Assembly (NCBI GenBank): GCA_964036045.1
Contig: OZ038381.1
Location: 107,761,367 to 107,825,366, forward strand
Direction of reading: 5' to 3'
DNA length: 64,000 nucleotides
Origin: Eutreptiella sp. 'Long Island Sound 2002'
Lineage: Eukaryota; Euglenozoa; Euglenophyceae; Eutreptiales; Eutreptiaceae
In this document: positions 22,311 to 34,700 of the stretch, in pieces
How the letters are laid out: every line of letters starts with the position of its first letter
Position numbering within the stretch: the first letter of the stretch is position 1
Notes under the pieces: model-generated
What the model saw: only the letters and a program-made list of their open reading frames with translations
What the model was told of the DNA's origin: nothing
The model's database searches: none
Position numbers and translations under genes: made by a program

Positions 22311-23520
22311 TAGGGATGCGGATTCGCAGCGAATTTAATTTGAATTCGCCGAATTCGCTGCGAATTCGTTCGCAGCGCGAATTCGCTGCGAATTCGGCCT
22401 GAAATTCACAGTACTGCGAATTCGGGGCGAATTCGCACTGCGAATTCGCAGGCGACAGCAAAATGATCACGCGTGCGCCGTCTTTTCTCCAGATGAAAAC
22501 CTAACTTTGAATTGTGCCATGCAATAATTTTTTTGACTTTATACAATGAAAACCATGATCATTGTGCTTTGATTAACCCATTCAGTTGCTTGTGCGGTGC
22601 CTGCGTACTCTTTTTCGACAAAAAAATTTGTTTTTCAGTTTTGAACGCACCGCTGTGTCCGTCTCGTTGCACTGAACACGACGGTGCCCTCCGTTCCTCC
22701 CAAAACCGCACCAGTTCGGAGAAAAACGCGTCGCAAACTTTTAATTTTTGACCTTTTTTTTTCGACTTTGGACAGTCAAAACGTGTTCCCCCTTGCCTAC
22801 CCTTCATTTTGGTACCCTCCTTGCCCTCGTCGGCTCCGTGCACGCAGAGAAATCCTTGTTACGAGGTTCGAAAAAGTCCAGATTTGACAGTGTACTGTGA
22901 CAGTCACATAGTGATGATTTTTGAGCATCATGACAATAATAATGTTAATTGAATGCCCATTGCTAGTTTGCTTTATGTTTCCCTTGTATTTGTTATCCTC
23001 TCCCTTAGATGAATTCAAGTTCCATGATTCAATGCAAGAATACAATCACTGAAGCCCCAATAAGGGCAACAAGTGGTTCACATGTGATGGTTTGTGTGTG
23101 GATTGGTGATTTTGCATGCTTCGTTGCTTTTTTTCCAAAAGGTATTTGAAAGAATCAAGGAAGGGTGTATACCTCGATATTTGGAATTCTTGGTTTTGAT
23201 TTGTCTTTATTTTTGTCAAATCGTTTAAGCACTGTGAATGCAAGCAACAACAAACAACAAAAATTGTAAGGTTATGGAAGCTTTTGGACTTGAAATGTTT
23301 TATGCCATATGGTAGTCGGTACTGGCATACCCATATGCAAAGAGGTGAAGGTAAGTTGTAGGTGCCTATGGATTCTAAGCCTCGGTTGAATTCAAGTGAA
23401 TCAAGGAGGAATTCGAACTTGAAGTTGCGAATTCGAATTCAGAGGGGTCCACAAATTCGTGCGAATTCGGGGCGAATTCGAATTCGAGCGAATTCGTGCG
23501 AATTCGAACCTGCATCCCTA
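22311..23520. mobile_element. Non-autonomous Ac/Ds-like hAT element (1210 bp)
   Basis: The ends are TAGGGATGC at 22311 and GCATCCCTA at 23520, a terminal inverted repeat matching the TAGGGATG end typical of Ac/Ds-like hAT transposons. Both subterminal regions (about 22320-22455 and 23395-23510) are packed with GAATTCGC / CGAATTCG words in both orientations, as expected for transposase-binding repeats. The A+T-rich core has no transposase. The flanks TCGTGAAT (left) and TCGTACAA (right) agree at five of eight positions, consistent with a decayed 8-bp duplication. Removing it rejoins the host RNase H frame (LHIV to QQESH), which supports the boundaries. Confidence 0.85.
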
Positions 23521-24557
23521 TCGTACAACAAGAGTCCCACAGACACCAATACGGAAATGGTAGGGTCGACAACCAGGCGGTACACCAGCGCACAACGCAC
23601 CCACCAACCCTCCAGATCCCTGACCTCGGCCGAAACCACACACACCTCCAACACATACCCCCCGTACCCGAGCCCCATCAGACCCCAGACTGGGTACCAG
23701 AGGAAGCCCCCTATTCCTCCCACGACAGAGCATACCAATACCCCAACCCCATCCAACATCTCGCCCGCGTGCTCGGCAACGCAGACAGCCGGGCGCACAT
23801 CCAGGAGCTCCAGGACAGACTGCAAATCCCCCTGTACCACTCAGCACTGCGCCCAGCAAACGTCCCAGCCCACCTCCAAAAACGACGCATCCAGCTCCTC
23901 AGGGAGCAACTACCATTCCTCACCAGGGTCGCCAGATGGCTCGCCCGCAAGCACATCCACGTCCCCGAAGAACACACCCGTTGCCCATGCGACCACACCA
24001 CCCCGGAGGACCCGGAACACTTCAAGAAATGCCCCCTCCATACAGGCAGGGACAGGCTAGTGGGCTGGTCCCCGGCGGAAGCCCTACGACAACACGAAGA
24101 ATGGCCAACCCACAGCCACGCACACCAGGCCACCGAACACCTCTTCCGGGATCCCCTTGTCAAAGAAGCCACCATGAGAGGGGCGGTGACACAGGCCCTG
24201 CACCGACACCTCACCGAACACACTGAAAGCCCCATGGAGGCAGCAGCGCACCTCCAGCTAGAAGCAGTCCGCAGAGCAGCGGCCCAAACGGTACACCGCA
24301 AACACCTCCTGTTAACACACGCGGAGCAACTCACCGACCCAACCGCCAGGGAACACATGCAGCGTCTCATCAATTACCATGCCGTGCATGACCAACGTCC
24401 GCTAACCCACTCCGCGCCCCGCACGCGCCCCCCATCTCCATCCGCAGGCCTCCAAGACACCACCACAGCGCCCCGAAGCCCATCTCTCACCCAAGAAGCC
24501 ACCCAGCACCGCCCAGCCCGGCCGAGCCCAACCAGGGCGAACCATACGTCGACGTAG
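23521..24557 (+). pseudogene. RNase H C-terminus and CCHC zinc knuckle of plus-strand retroelement
   Basis: This resumes the RNase H interrupted at 22310, with QQESHRHQYGNGRVDNQAV carrying the last conserved H and GNxxVD helix. A helical segment follows, then CPCDHTTPEDPEHFKKCP (about 23990-24035), a CX1CX9HX4C motif as found near the C terminus of LINE ORF2 proteins and in restriction-like endonuclease modules. More helical, Arg/Glu/His-rich sequence follows to a TAG at 24555. The better-looking reading then continues in another frame (EPYVDVDAQDPG), so one frameshift lies before about 24530. No PDX12-14D endonuclease motif was convincing. Confidence 0.65.
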
Positions 24558-25551
24558 ACGCGCAAGACCCCGGCAACCCATCCAGCCCACCCCCCCCGGA
24601 CCCGGGGCACCCCCCCCTCACACCGGCCACCATCCGCGACCCCGACCTCCTCTGAGCAACCCTCCAAGGCAGGGCCCTGACCACCCCCCTGGGCTGGTAC
24701 CGCCTACAAGAGGACTGGACCAAGCTCACCGTCAAAGCCCTCCGGGACATAACCACCCCAGGCAACAGCCACCACGAGGCCATCGTAGACCTCGTACTCT
24801 GGCGAGCCCGCAAACACACCCAAGGCCAGCACGTCTGGATCCCCCCCATCGAGTGGGGCCAGGCCCTGACACACGACACCGACATCAACGTCACACGTCG
24901 AGGGACCGTACGCCTATGACGGGCCCCAGCGGAGAGGGACCACCCAGCGGACCCGAATCGCCCGGAGCAGTGGGAACAGGCCACCGCACCAACCCGCGAC
25001 ACCGCCCTCCGCGCCGCCGGCCTCCGCACCCCAGACGACGACCTCCCCCCGCCACCTACAGACAGTGACCACCCCCCGTCGGAGGTCTGGTGTACAGTCC
25101 TCGAGCGCGGGCACTACTACGTGATAGCCGCTACGGCTACGTCCCCCGGCCCGCAATGGCTCGTCAAAGGGACAAACACCATGCTCGCCCCAGGGGCCGC
25201 CCCACCAGGGGCAGTAGGGGACCCCATCACCCCGCACAGGGTCCTCAGGGGCGTCCTCCAGCCAGGAGACAAGCCCCCAGCCCGCGCCCTGGCCCAAATC
25301 ACCTCAGGGAAGGCGGGCTACCACCTGTGACTGGCCATGCTCTGCCTGACCCACTGGATCCAGCGCCGCTGGCCACCCACGGGGACTGTGCCCTGGATTT
25401 GGGCCATCCCCACCGCCCAGACACAAATCGAGGCGGGCCCGGACACGCGGCCGAACCCCCCCCCCCCAGACCGCAGCACTCCCTCACCTGCGGGTACCAC
25501 GCCATCCACAGGGTCCTCAGCCGCGTGGGTCTTAGCCCAGAGCTAGCATAG
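24558..25551 (+). pseudogene. Possible Ulp1/C48-like cysteine protease region of the plus-strand retroelement
   Basis: Read through TGA codons at 24653, 24917 and 25328 (all in one frame), the region gives GWYRLQEDWTKLTVKALRDI, then HHEAIVDLVLWRARK, then ERGHYYVIAAT (about 25105-25135) and, in another frame, SLTCGYHAIHRVLSRVG (about 25480-25520). A helix-rich start, a strand with His, and a late CG followed by a helix fit the order of Ulp1-type (C48) proteases. The Asp/Asn and Gln of the site are not clear. LINE families of the Dualen/RandI type in green algae are reported to carry RNase H and a cysteine protease, which makes the order plausible here. The call is tentative. Confidence 0.35.
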
Positions 25552-26841
25552 CCCCTTCCCACCACTGACCAAGAGGTCCACCAGATACGCAAGCTCATCT
25601 GCGAAATCCTTGCCGCGGCAGCAGAAGACGGTAAGCTTCTCCTCCAAACCGCCCGGCCTACAACAGACCACGCAAGCGCGCCGCGGCGAGCGGAGACATA
25701 CGCCGACACAACACACCCCACCGCACACTCCCCGCCCATGCCCCTCCCCTCTCGCTGCTCACCCGGAGACGCACACATGTCCACCATCGCCCGCACCCCC
25801 GGGCCCCGCAACACGGGCCTCCCCCACCCGCCCCAACACCAGCACACGCCCGCCACAGACCCACCCGCCGGACACCCCTCACCACCCCCCACACTCGACA
25901 ACCCGCACAGACCCACGGAGAGAAGCCCCGTGCCCCGCGGCACGCCCAGCCCACCCAGTGGCCCGCACACGCCCCCCGCGCACACCCCAGAAGACCCAGG
26001 CCCGACGCCCCCCGCCCCCGAATTCAGCCCACGCGAACTGTTCCCCCCCGCGGACGCCAACCCACGCAACCTCACACATTGCAAGACCCCGGCCCAGCCA
26101 AGCCCGGAAGGAGAAGGCCACAGCCCCGCGCCTCCCTCCCCCACCGCTGCCGACGAGATCGGCCTGCCGGGCCGCCAGGTCACGACCGGGCCCCGCCAGC
26201 CGCCCGCCCCCAACCTACAGCCCGAGGACATGCCCTCCATCCTCCCCGCCCTGGCCGCAGCAGAAGCCGCCACCCACAAGCCGGCCGGCATCACAGCCCA
26301 ACCCGCGTCCACCACCTCCTCCTCATCCTCAGCCTCATCCACCTCCTCCACCTCATCCTCCGACCCCCCCCTCCCCGCCGCCCTCATCCTCTAGGCCACG
26401 GCAAAAGCCAAAGCCGCGGCCGCACGCACCGACCCCCCGAACCCCTCACAGGCGACTCAGGCACCCCGGCAACGCACGGGGAAGACCCCCGACCCGACAT
26501 CGGCGCCCTCACACCTCCAGACAGAGGTCCTCCTCAACCTAGAACCGGACCCCAACCCCAAACCCGACCCCAAACCCAAGCCGGCGCCCAAGCGAGCACA
26601 CACAACACCACAAACGCTACGACACAAACCCAAGTGACACCGCCCCAACCCAAACCCTAATGCAAGCCAGGACCCCCCACCCACCACAACCCACGCCCCC
26701 CTCCCACAAGCAGCCACCGCCACCGCAGAGGCGGCCACCCAACACGACCCTGTTCAAACCCTCGTCAACATCCCCATCTCCAAGCGCCCCGTCATCCATC
26801 CCCCACAAACCACCACCACCGCCGGCCAAACCGACCCAGGG
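25552..26841 (+). pseudogene. Pro/Ala/Thr-rich low-complexity region of the plus-strand retroelement
   Basis: C-rich sequence is open for long stretches in several plus-strand frames because it lacks A/T-rich stops, so frame length carries little weight. Products would be Pro-, Thr- and Ser-rich, for example a TSSSSSASSTSSTSS run at about 26305-26360 and a PNPKPDPKPKP repeat at about 26555-26590. I recognise no domain. It probably links the protease-like region to the Pro/His and SR segments downstream. Confidence 0.4.
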
Positions 26842-28495
26842 ATGTGGGACCCCTCGACCACTGTCACCGTCAAGCCCGGCCCCCGACCCGCCCCCCCTGC
26901 CAACCAAATAGTACGGCCCCAGGGGCTGCGCACGATGCCCGACCCCCCACCCCCACAAGGGGGACCGGAATACCCACAAGGGGTCCTAGGGCCATACCGG
27001 CAACACCAACCCCACCACTACCAAAGCCACCACCACCAGCGGCCCCACCACCTCCACCACCAACACCACCCCCACCACTGCCACTGCCCACCACCCTACC
27101 CCACCGGGCCACAACCCCCCGTGCACGAACAGCACCAGCGTATGGGATGGCAGCCACCGAGCGCTCCACCTGCATACCCCACCTACCACCAGGGGCCACC
27201 CCCCCCGTACCAGCCACCCCCGCCGTACCAGGAACTGTATCCCCCCGGCCACCACGTCCACGCCGAGGGGGCCCCCCGGGCCCAACCCCGCCAGGGACAA
27301 TCACTCGACCCATACCACCAGCCGCTGCCGCCACCACACCCCGTCGTGGCGGATCCAGGGACGACAAGGGACCTCCCCCCCCCCCCCCCCCCAGTACCAA
27401 GCGGCGCCACACGAGGCCCCCCAGGACCCGCCGTCGCCTCCTGACTGGCCCGAGTCGAGCGATGAGGCCCGGTCCCGCAAACTGCGGCGCTCCCGCTCCC
27501 CCCCCGCATGGCACACTCGCCCCCGGCGCCCACACTCCCCACACCGCCACCGCGCCTCAACCACCCACTCGCGCCGCTCCCGCTCCCCCAGGCGCCACCA
27601 CGACCCACCGGGACCCCGCTCCCGCCGCTCCCGCTCCACCGGGCGCCACCATGAGCGCCACTGCCACCCCATGTCCACCTCCCCCTCCCCACTCCGGCCG
27701 TAAACGACCCCCACCCCTAGCCCCCGCCACCACCGCTCCCGCTCCCCCCGGCGCCGCCAGGCACGCCACCGCCGCCCCACATCCACCTCCCCCTCCCCCC
27801 ACAGGGCCCGCCAGGCTCCCCGTTCCCCCCGCCGCCCATACCCATCCACCACCCCGAGCCCCCGCCACCACCACTCCCGCTCCCCCAGGCGCCGGCAAGC
27901 GCGCCAACGCCGCCCCGTGTCCACCTCCCCCTCCAGTTCCCCCCTCCGCCCGTACCCGTCCTCCACCCCCAGCCCCCGCCACCGCCGCTCCCGCTCCCCC
28001 AGGCGCCTGCACACCCGCCACCACCGCATGTCCACGTCCTCCCCCCGCCGCTCCAGGACCCGGAGCACGGACCCCTCCCCCCCACGGGCCCCCGCCCACC
28101 TCACCTGGTGGTCTGCCCCCGCTTTGCAGGAGGTCCGCCGCTGGGTGAAGTGGGCCGGGGGAGCGGGAAGGCGAGAAGGGGTGCACATGGTGCACACCTT
28201 CGAGGAGGTGCGCACCCGCACAGCCGCCGACCCCAACGAGGCCGCCCCGGAGGCCATCATGCCGCAAGCGGCATGGGAGGCCCTCCTCCGCGATGCGGTC
28301 CAGGGCCTCCGCCCCCGATACACCGCCCAAGCCCTCCACCAATGGCTCCAGGCCACCCACCCCCAGGCCTGGGCCATCGGCGCCCCCTCCCCACCCCGCC
28401 ACCACCACACCGGGAAGGGGAAGGGCAAGGGCAAGGGGAGAGCAAGTGACAGCAAGGGACACTCGGGCAAGAGGGCACAGAGGGGCCCCAAGTGA
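26842..28495 (+). pseudogene. Pro/His/Tyr-rich then SR-repeat protein segment, frameshifted at a C tract
   Basis: The first part (26842-27376) is Pro/His/Gln/Tyr-rich, with clusters such as HHHQRPHHLHHQHHPHH and PPPPYQPPPPYQE. A run of about 18 C (27377-27394) marks a frame change. From 27396 the other frame reads PDWPESSDEARSRK, then repeated RRSRSPRR / STSPS units up to about 28080. It ends in a non-repetitive helical part (ALQEVRRWVKWAGG to LHQWLQATHP) and a GKGKGKGKG tail before TGA at 28493. Arg-Ser repeats usually bind RNA or splicing factors, so this could be a nucleocapsid-like or RNA-binding part of the element. One internal stop lies near 27702. Confidence 0.5.
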
Positions 28496-31076
28496 GGGCA
28501 GGCACCCATAGGGACAGGGCACCGGAAGAGACACAACATGGGGGCAGGAAACCACCCAAGAACCAGGAAGGGGCAGGAGCGGGGACCGAGGCACAGAGGA
28601 AAAGGGCACCACGGCAGACGCCACGACCCACACTCAGGAAGGGCATACCAGGACGGGGGGACCAGGGCCACCCGACCCCCACCGAACGCCGCACGACTCC
28701 CGGGGGCGCACCCCCCAACACGCACCGCCAAAGCAAGCATCCGACGCAGTACGGATCACACCAGCGCACACCCACCAGCCACCGGAAACCACACGGGGGA
28801 TGGAGGGCACACCTACACGGGGAGAACGGGCTACACCCACAGAGGAAGCCGCAGGAAACGCCGCCACGCGGCGCACCACCACGCCCTCATTGCCAGGCGA
28901 CGACCCCGGTCGCCACAAGGGCCACCTCACAGGCACCGGAAGAGGACAAAGGCACGGCCACAGCAACCAGGGCTAGGGACCGGGACCCCCAGAGGACACG
29001 GGACCAAGGCACAGGCCCCCAGGGAGGGCAACCCCACGGACGTCTACCCGATCCACAAGCCCAAGCGACACGCCCAGGCCCCCACAGCACGGACCCAGCG
29101 AGACATCCACACCTAACCGCACCCCCCAGCCACCAGCCAGCCACACTCCGGCCTGCAATCCGCACCACGACACAGGCCAGGCTGACCTCCACTGACCCAC
29201 CAGGGCACAATGCGAGACCACGGCACACATCACCACAGCGCGCCACAGTGCAACGCGCCACAGCACAACGCGACGGGACGCGGCACAGAGCGGCACAACA
29301 CGGCACGGCTGACCCTAACCTGAAGGACTAACCGAAACAAGCCACCGCAAACCCCGGAAGGCGCCGCACCAGTACGCCACACACCGGCACCGCGGGCCAC
29401 ACACGGGGCCGCCGCGCGCCCGGCAACAACGGTGGCGGACCACCCAGAAGGTAAAACCGGCACCGCAGAGAAGAAAGGACACGGACAACCCCAGCCCCCT
29501 AACCCAGAGCCACACGCAGCCGCCTGGCGCAGCCGCCCAGCTGGCAGAACCAGGACCTAACGCGGCAGGAAGGGGCGCCGAGCCCAACGTGTACATAGCC
29601 CACCCAACCCATGGGGCCGGGACACGGCCAAACAGAACGCAACCGCCAACAGCAGCCCGGAAGACCACACTGAATGCGGGCCAGTGCGTGCGCCAGCCCA
29701 GGGAAGACAGAGGGAGGAACAGGCAGACCCCCCCCCAAAAAAAAACAGGGTGGGGAGGGGGGGGGGCGAGAGAACAGCCCACAGCCATCAAACCGCCCGC
29801 CAACACCACAAGAGGCGGCCAAACCCCCCACCCAGAAGGCACCGAAGACAGGACCCCCAAAGAGGCACAGGGGGACCACCCAGCCGAAACCGGCAACACC
29901 AAGCCAGGAACAGCGGCCCACCGGGAAAAGGGACACCAAAACATGCAGACACACACCACACTGGACAAAAAAAGAAAAAGAAAGAGCCAGCAGCCCAGCC
30001 CGAAAGAAAGGGGATGGGGGGACAGGGACCACACGGCCCGGGACAGGGACAGCCAGCAACCGACACCACAAAGCCAAACCAAGACACGCCAAAAAAAAAA
30101 GCGCAAAAAACACACCCCGACAACCCAACCAAGAATGGCGGGGCACAGCCGAGACCCGGGCCCAGCACGCACGCCCACACACCGCACCCCAGCCAGGAAA
30201 GGCGGGGAACAAGCGGGGCGCGCGCACAAACACGCACCCCCGCACAGCAACCCCAACCAGGAGGTGCAGGAGACCACGCGGGACGGGCGCACGAGCACAC
30301 GCACACCCCACAACCCCCTGAAGGAGAGGTGGGGCGCAGCCGAAACCAAAACAACACTACCAACGCCCACACCGCACAGCGGAGCCGGAAACGGCGGGGG
30401 GCAGGCGGAGCGCGTACGCAACCACACACGTCCCATATGCAGGCTGAAACCTAAGCCCAACAACGAACACCACAAACAGCCGGCAAAAGAGGGACAACAC
30501 CACAAACCGTACCCAAACACACCCGCCCAAGACCCCAGCCAGGACTGGCGGGGTAAACTAAACCCACACGCAACCGCAACCCGGAACCAAAAAAAAACGC
30601 CGCCCAACAGTAGGAAACTCAGTGTCCACAGCCCGGGCAATGAGGCAGCCCGTGCCATTCGCTGACCCGGCCAAACGAGATCCGGAGACCGGGGGTAAGG
30701 CTGCATCCTAAGGCCTGCGCTGCTTTGGGACTCGAGGCGGAGCGTGCGACACCCAAGCGCCTCGGAACCCTAGTACCAAGAACGTGCATGCATGCCTTGG
30801 GAACGGGATAAGCCAGGAAGTCCGGTGAACCTCTGGGGTTCCGCCCAAAGGAGGGGACGTGCGCAAGCACGGGGGCACACCCTCCCGGCGAGACAAGCAC
30901 ATCACGCCGGCGGCGATCAACCCTCCCGGTGTTGCCCGGGGCCACTTCGTTGGGGGCCATCAGTAAGGTCTAGCGGGATGTAAGCCGCCTCCCCTCTTCA
31001 GGCGCGGAGCCTCTTCCTGTTCGCCACAGGGGCGACGCCAGGGGGGGCCATGGGGCGCCTCTCCAAGACCGAGTGC
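28496..31076 (+). other. C/A-rich non-coding 3' region with degenerate tandem repeats
   Basis: No gene is supported. Long open frames on both strands are composition artefacts. Homopolymer tracts occur at 29739-29775. Degenerate repeats of roughly 75-80 bp around the words ccaggaaaggcggggcac and gcgggcgcacgcacaca cover about 30110-30430. The last part (30670-31060) is less repetitive and looks like a 3' untranslated region ending in ctacctacctaccta before the TA tract. Confidence 0.5.
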
Positions 31077-31094
31077 ACCTACCTACCTACCTAC

Positions 31095-31112
31095 CTATAT
31101 ATAAATATATAT

Positions 31113-31191
<79 letters not shown>

Positions 31192-31196
31192 CATAT
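31095..31196. repeat. TA-dinucleotide microsatellite 1
   Basis: About 100 bp of (TA)n with a few TACA and TAGA interruptions. It lies where the 3' ends of the plus-strand retroelement and the minus-strand LINE meet tail to tail. Confidence 0.95.
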
Positions 31197-31755
31197 TACT
31201 ACACCCCTCTCCCCTTAAATTTAGCTAACAACAAGCAACAACAAGCAACAAGCAACAACAACAACACGTCTCCTTGCCGTTTTGGCCATTGCTTTTTTTT
31301 TAGACACATTTTGAGTCCGGTGAAGACTGTTCGATCAAACTTACACTGCAAAACTACTTTACAGCAGAACCCAGTAGGCAGAGTCACCCGATGGATGCCC
31401 CTTACGCCATTGGGTCAGTGGAAATTGGGGTGCTCGGCGCCTCAAGATCCTGCAGGGCGTCCGCCGGCACATGAGGGGGTGATATATGCAATATACCATG
31501 GGAGTTGGATGTGCATTCGAAACTGTAAGCGAAGCTTGGCTAACAGAGGGTACTTTCGGCTGTGGTCAGCGTGGATTAGCTAGCTACATCGTGTGGAATT
31601 ACTGGAGGCATGAGGAGAGACATACAACAGGTTCAGGCCGCTAGTTCGGGGGGAAGAATCTGTCAATCCGAGGCTGTTTGGGATCAGGAGGGTGTGCGGC
31701 CGGGGGGGGGGCGGGTTCACTGCGCTTTCGCCCTTTGTGCTGCACCTGGGTTCCG
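31197..31755 (-). other. 3' region of the LINE
   Basis: No confident coding remains. G/C homopolymer runs (31697-31800) blur the frames. A GTTGTTGCTT-type repeat on the element strand (31228-31268) precedes ggggagaggggtgtag and the TA tract, and is probably the 3' UTR. Confidence 0.5.
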
Positions 31756-34700
31756 TCACGTCGGGGTGGCGCAGGGGGAGGAGGGGGGGGGGGACCGGGG
31801 CCAATAGGCTGCAGGTAGGCGTCCAGAGCGCGTTGCGCTGCGCTGGGCTTTGCTGGCTTGGGCGGTGCCGGGGGGGGGGCGTTTTTTCCGCTGTGGTTGA
31901 TCCGAGGCTTTGCGCTTCGGGGCTGTCAACACCGCCGCAGGCAGGGCCGAGGGGGGAACGTATTTTGGCGGGTTCCGGGGGGCATGGCCTCTGGAGGTAC
32001 TGAACTCACCCAGGGAATCAAAATAATTGTTTCTGGTTACTGGTGGGCCGATGGCCCCGGGTGGGTTGTCGTGGAGAAATTTGTTGGCGTCCTCGATGAG
32101 TGGTGTGAGCGCCCTATTGCGTTTAACCAGGGCGCTGTCAAAGTCCTTAGCATGCATAGCGGGGTCCTTGCCTGACGGGGACGTTGCAAGCGTTGTGTGG
32201 AGCGTTTTTGGGACGAGAGTTCTGGTAGCGAGTCATCTGTCCCCACGGTCGCTGGCTATGCACCATTCGAGTGCTAATTTGTCAAAAGGGGGGGGGCAGG
32301 CGCTGGAGAGACACTGCTGGAACCACTGCATCGTTGGACAAAGGGCGCAGAATGAGATGGGATCCATCGGGTGCACTTCTTGACATTTAGGGCATGTTCG
32401 GTCACTGGTGTCACAGTGAGGTCTGTAGTCCTGACAACCATACGTGCCTGACACCCACTTGAATGCGATTGCCGAGAAAAAGCTGCTCTGTCGGAGAAAG
32501 CTTGCGCTGGTGCCGAAATGCAGGCGCATGTGTGGGTGGGTCGGGAAGAGGGAGCGGCTGTGGTGTTTCGGAATTTTTGAGATGAGGCCTAGGCCCCCAC
32601 TAGGTACCACTCCCGCAGGGGGGGGGGGGTAGGAGGGAGGGGTGCCACAGTAATGCTTGAGCGTCCCATTTTGAGAAATAGTCCGCGAGCTCGTTTCCCA
32701 AAAAGTGTGCGTGGCCCTTGATCCAAGCCACATGGATCAGGTGGGGGAGGGGGGCGAGGAGGGATGTGTAGGCAGTGTCTCGTGTGCCCTGTGTGTAAGT
32801 GGATGGCCTCGCTGGGGGGGGGCTGGAAAGGGCCCGGTTGACCGCTTCGACTGTGTCAAGGTTATCACCCAAGATCCCCACCGGGGTATTGGGGAGGATG
32901 TTGGGGAGGTGTGCTAACGCCATTGCCATGGCCCATTGCTCGGAGCCCCCTGAAGTGGGCGAGGGTGACGAGCGGCAGAGGACGTAACACTGTTGTTGCC
33001 AGAAGATAGCGAAGGCGCTGCCATGGCCCCCATCACCCGAGCTCCCATCCGTATAGATCCACGCCGTTTCATCAAAGGGGAGCTCGGCGACGAGGTTAGC
33101 CGCCTGAATGCACCCCCACCCCATTAGATCCTCATGGTTTAGAACGTGGCGGAGGTTAGGCAGGTGGAACCAGTGTCCTTCACAGGTGCTATCCATGACG
33201 TCCGCTTGAAGAGGAACCGGGATGCCGGGGTTGCGGGTTTGCGGGGAAGAGAAGGGTGGGAAAAGGTGGTAGTGGGTTATGTCACCCGGGGGGAGAGGGG
33301 GGGTGTTGGGGGGGGTGAAGGTGAAATTAATCCGTTCCGTGATGGTAGCGGATTCCCCAGTGTCAAAGCAAATGGTGGCTGTTTTTTTGTAGACTTTGGT
33401 AACCGTGGCCAGGCAGGGGGGGGCATTTCGGGGTGCAGCATACAGTCGTTCTCGCTCGTGTAGTTCACAGGGGAGGCAGGGGTTCCATGGTCCAGGGGCG
33501 TGGAATCGAAGACTCAGGCGGTTGGCCGCATCCAGGAAGCTATGTTGAAGGGCATTTTGCCGTGTCGAAAGGAGGGCGTCTCTGACTGCCACACAACTGG
33601 CCGGGGGTCCGTCCTGGTTCAGGTACCTTAGTCCCGCCTCAACAAAAGACTTGTGAACCGCTATTCCCAGGTGGCGGAGGCCTAGCCCCAGTTTAGCACG
33701 TGGCTGGTATATGTCCTTAGTGGAGACTTTGGGCGAGATTCTGCCATGCGTAGCAAGCTCTTTCCAGACCGCTGCCGTGAGCTCATCTATTTCGCTGGGG
33801 AGAAAAGGGTGGGCAATGAGGCGGTAGGTGAGCGTTGGTATTAGTTGGACATTCACCAGTTTAACCAGCTCAGGGAGGGTGAGGCGAAGCGGGGAAAGGT
33901 GTACGAAGTAGCTGTTCAGTTCCGAGTGTATTTGGTGTCGGAGTTGCGGGGGGTGCTTATCGTTGTAGATGTAAACACCCAGGTATTTGTAGCCCTTCCG
34001 TGGCTGTTTGGTATTCGGGTCGACAGTAGAAAGTGTGAAGCCGCTTGGGCTCTGGAAGTCATGCTGTGGGATGCCACCCAGGGTGTGCACCTCTGACTTG
34101 TCACAGTTCATTTGGAGCCCCCATGTCCTGGCGTCCGTGTCATAGAAGTCAATTAACTTTTGGATGTAGGTCTGGGAGGGTGATCGGTACAATTAGTCAT
34201 CGATGAAAGCGTGTGCTGAGGTCTCGGCGGGTCTCTCCAACGGAGAGGGTTGAGGGGCTGCATGGAGCAGCACGTTAGAATAAAGGATGAACAGAACAGG
34301 GGACATGGGGCAGCCCTGGCGGAGGCCCCTGGCTTGGAGGTAGTGGTAGGGTGTGACATTGTTGACAAGAGGGGCATCCTGGGGGTGGGCGTAGAGTCCA
34401 CTGATCAGGTCTACCAGCCCCGCCGGAATTCGATAGTGGTGGAGGACCCGACGGAGGGTGGGGTGGGGAACGCTGTTAAAGGCCTTGTTAAAATCAATGT
34501 AAAAATGGTAGGCCTGGGGGCTTCGGGCGATTTCCGCTGTGACGTGAAAAAGGTGGTCCATGGTTCGGAAATTTGGCATGCCCCCGTGTTGGCTGTGGTG
34601 CATGAGGGAATGATCTCTGATGAAGGTTTGGAGGGCGGAGGCGGCATGTCGGGCAACTAACTTGTAGACAGTGTTTAAAAGGGCTATTGGGCGGTAGTTT

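Noticed and set aside
25299-26387. Long Gly-rich minus-strand frames, also 26870-28740 and 29315-30706
   Set aside because: Produced by C-rich plus-strand sequence with few stops; the plus strand carries the RNase H, CCHC and SR signals.
31050-31583. 177-residue frame through TA tract 1
   Set aside because: Tyr/Ile repeats from (TA)n; no conserved part.
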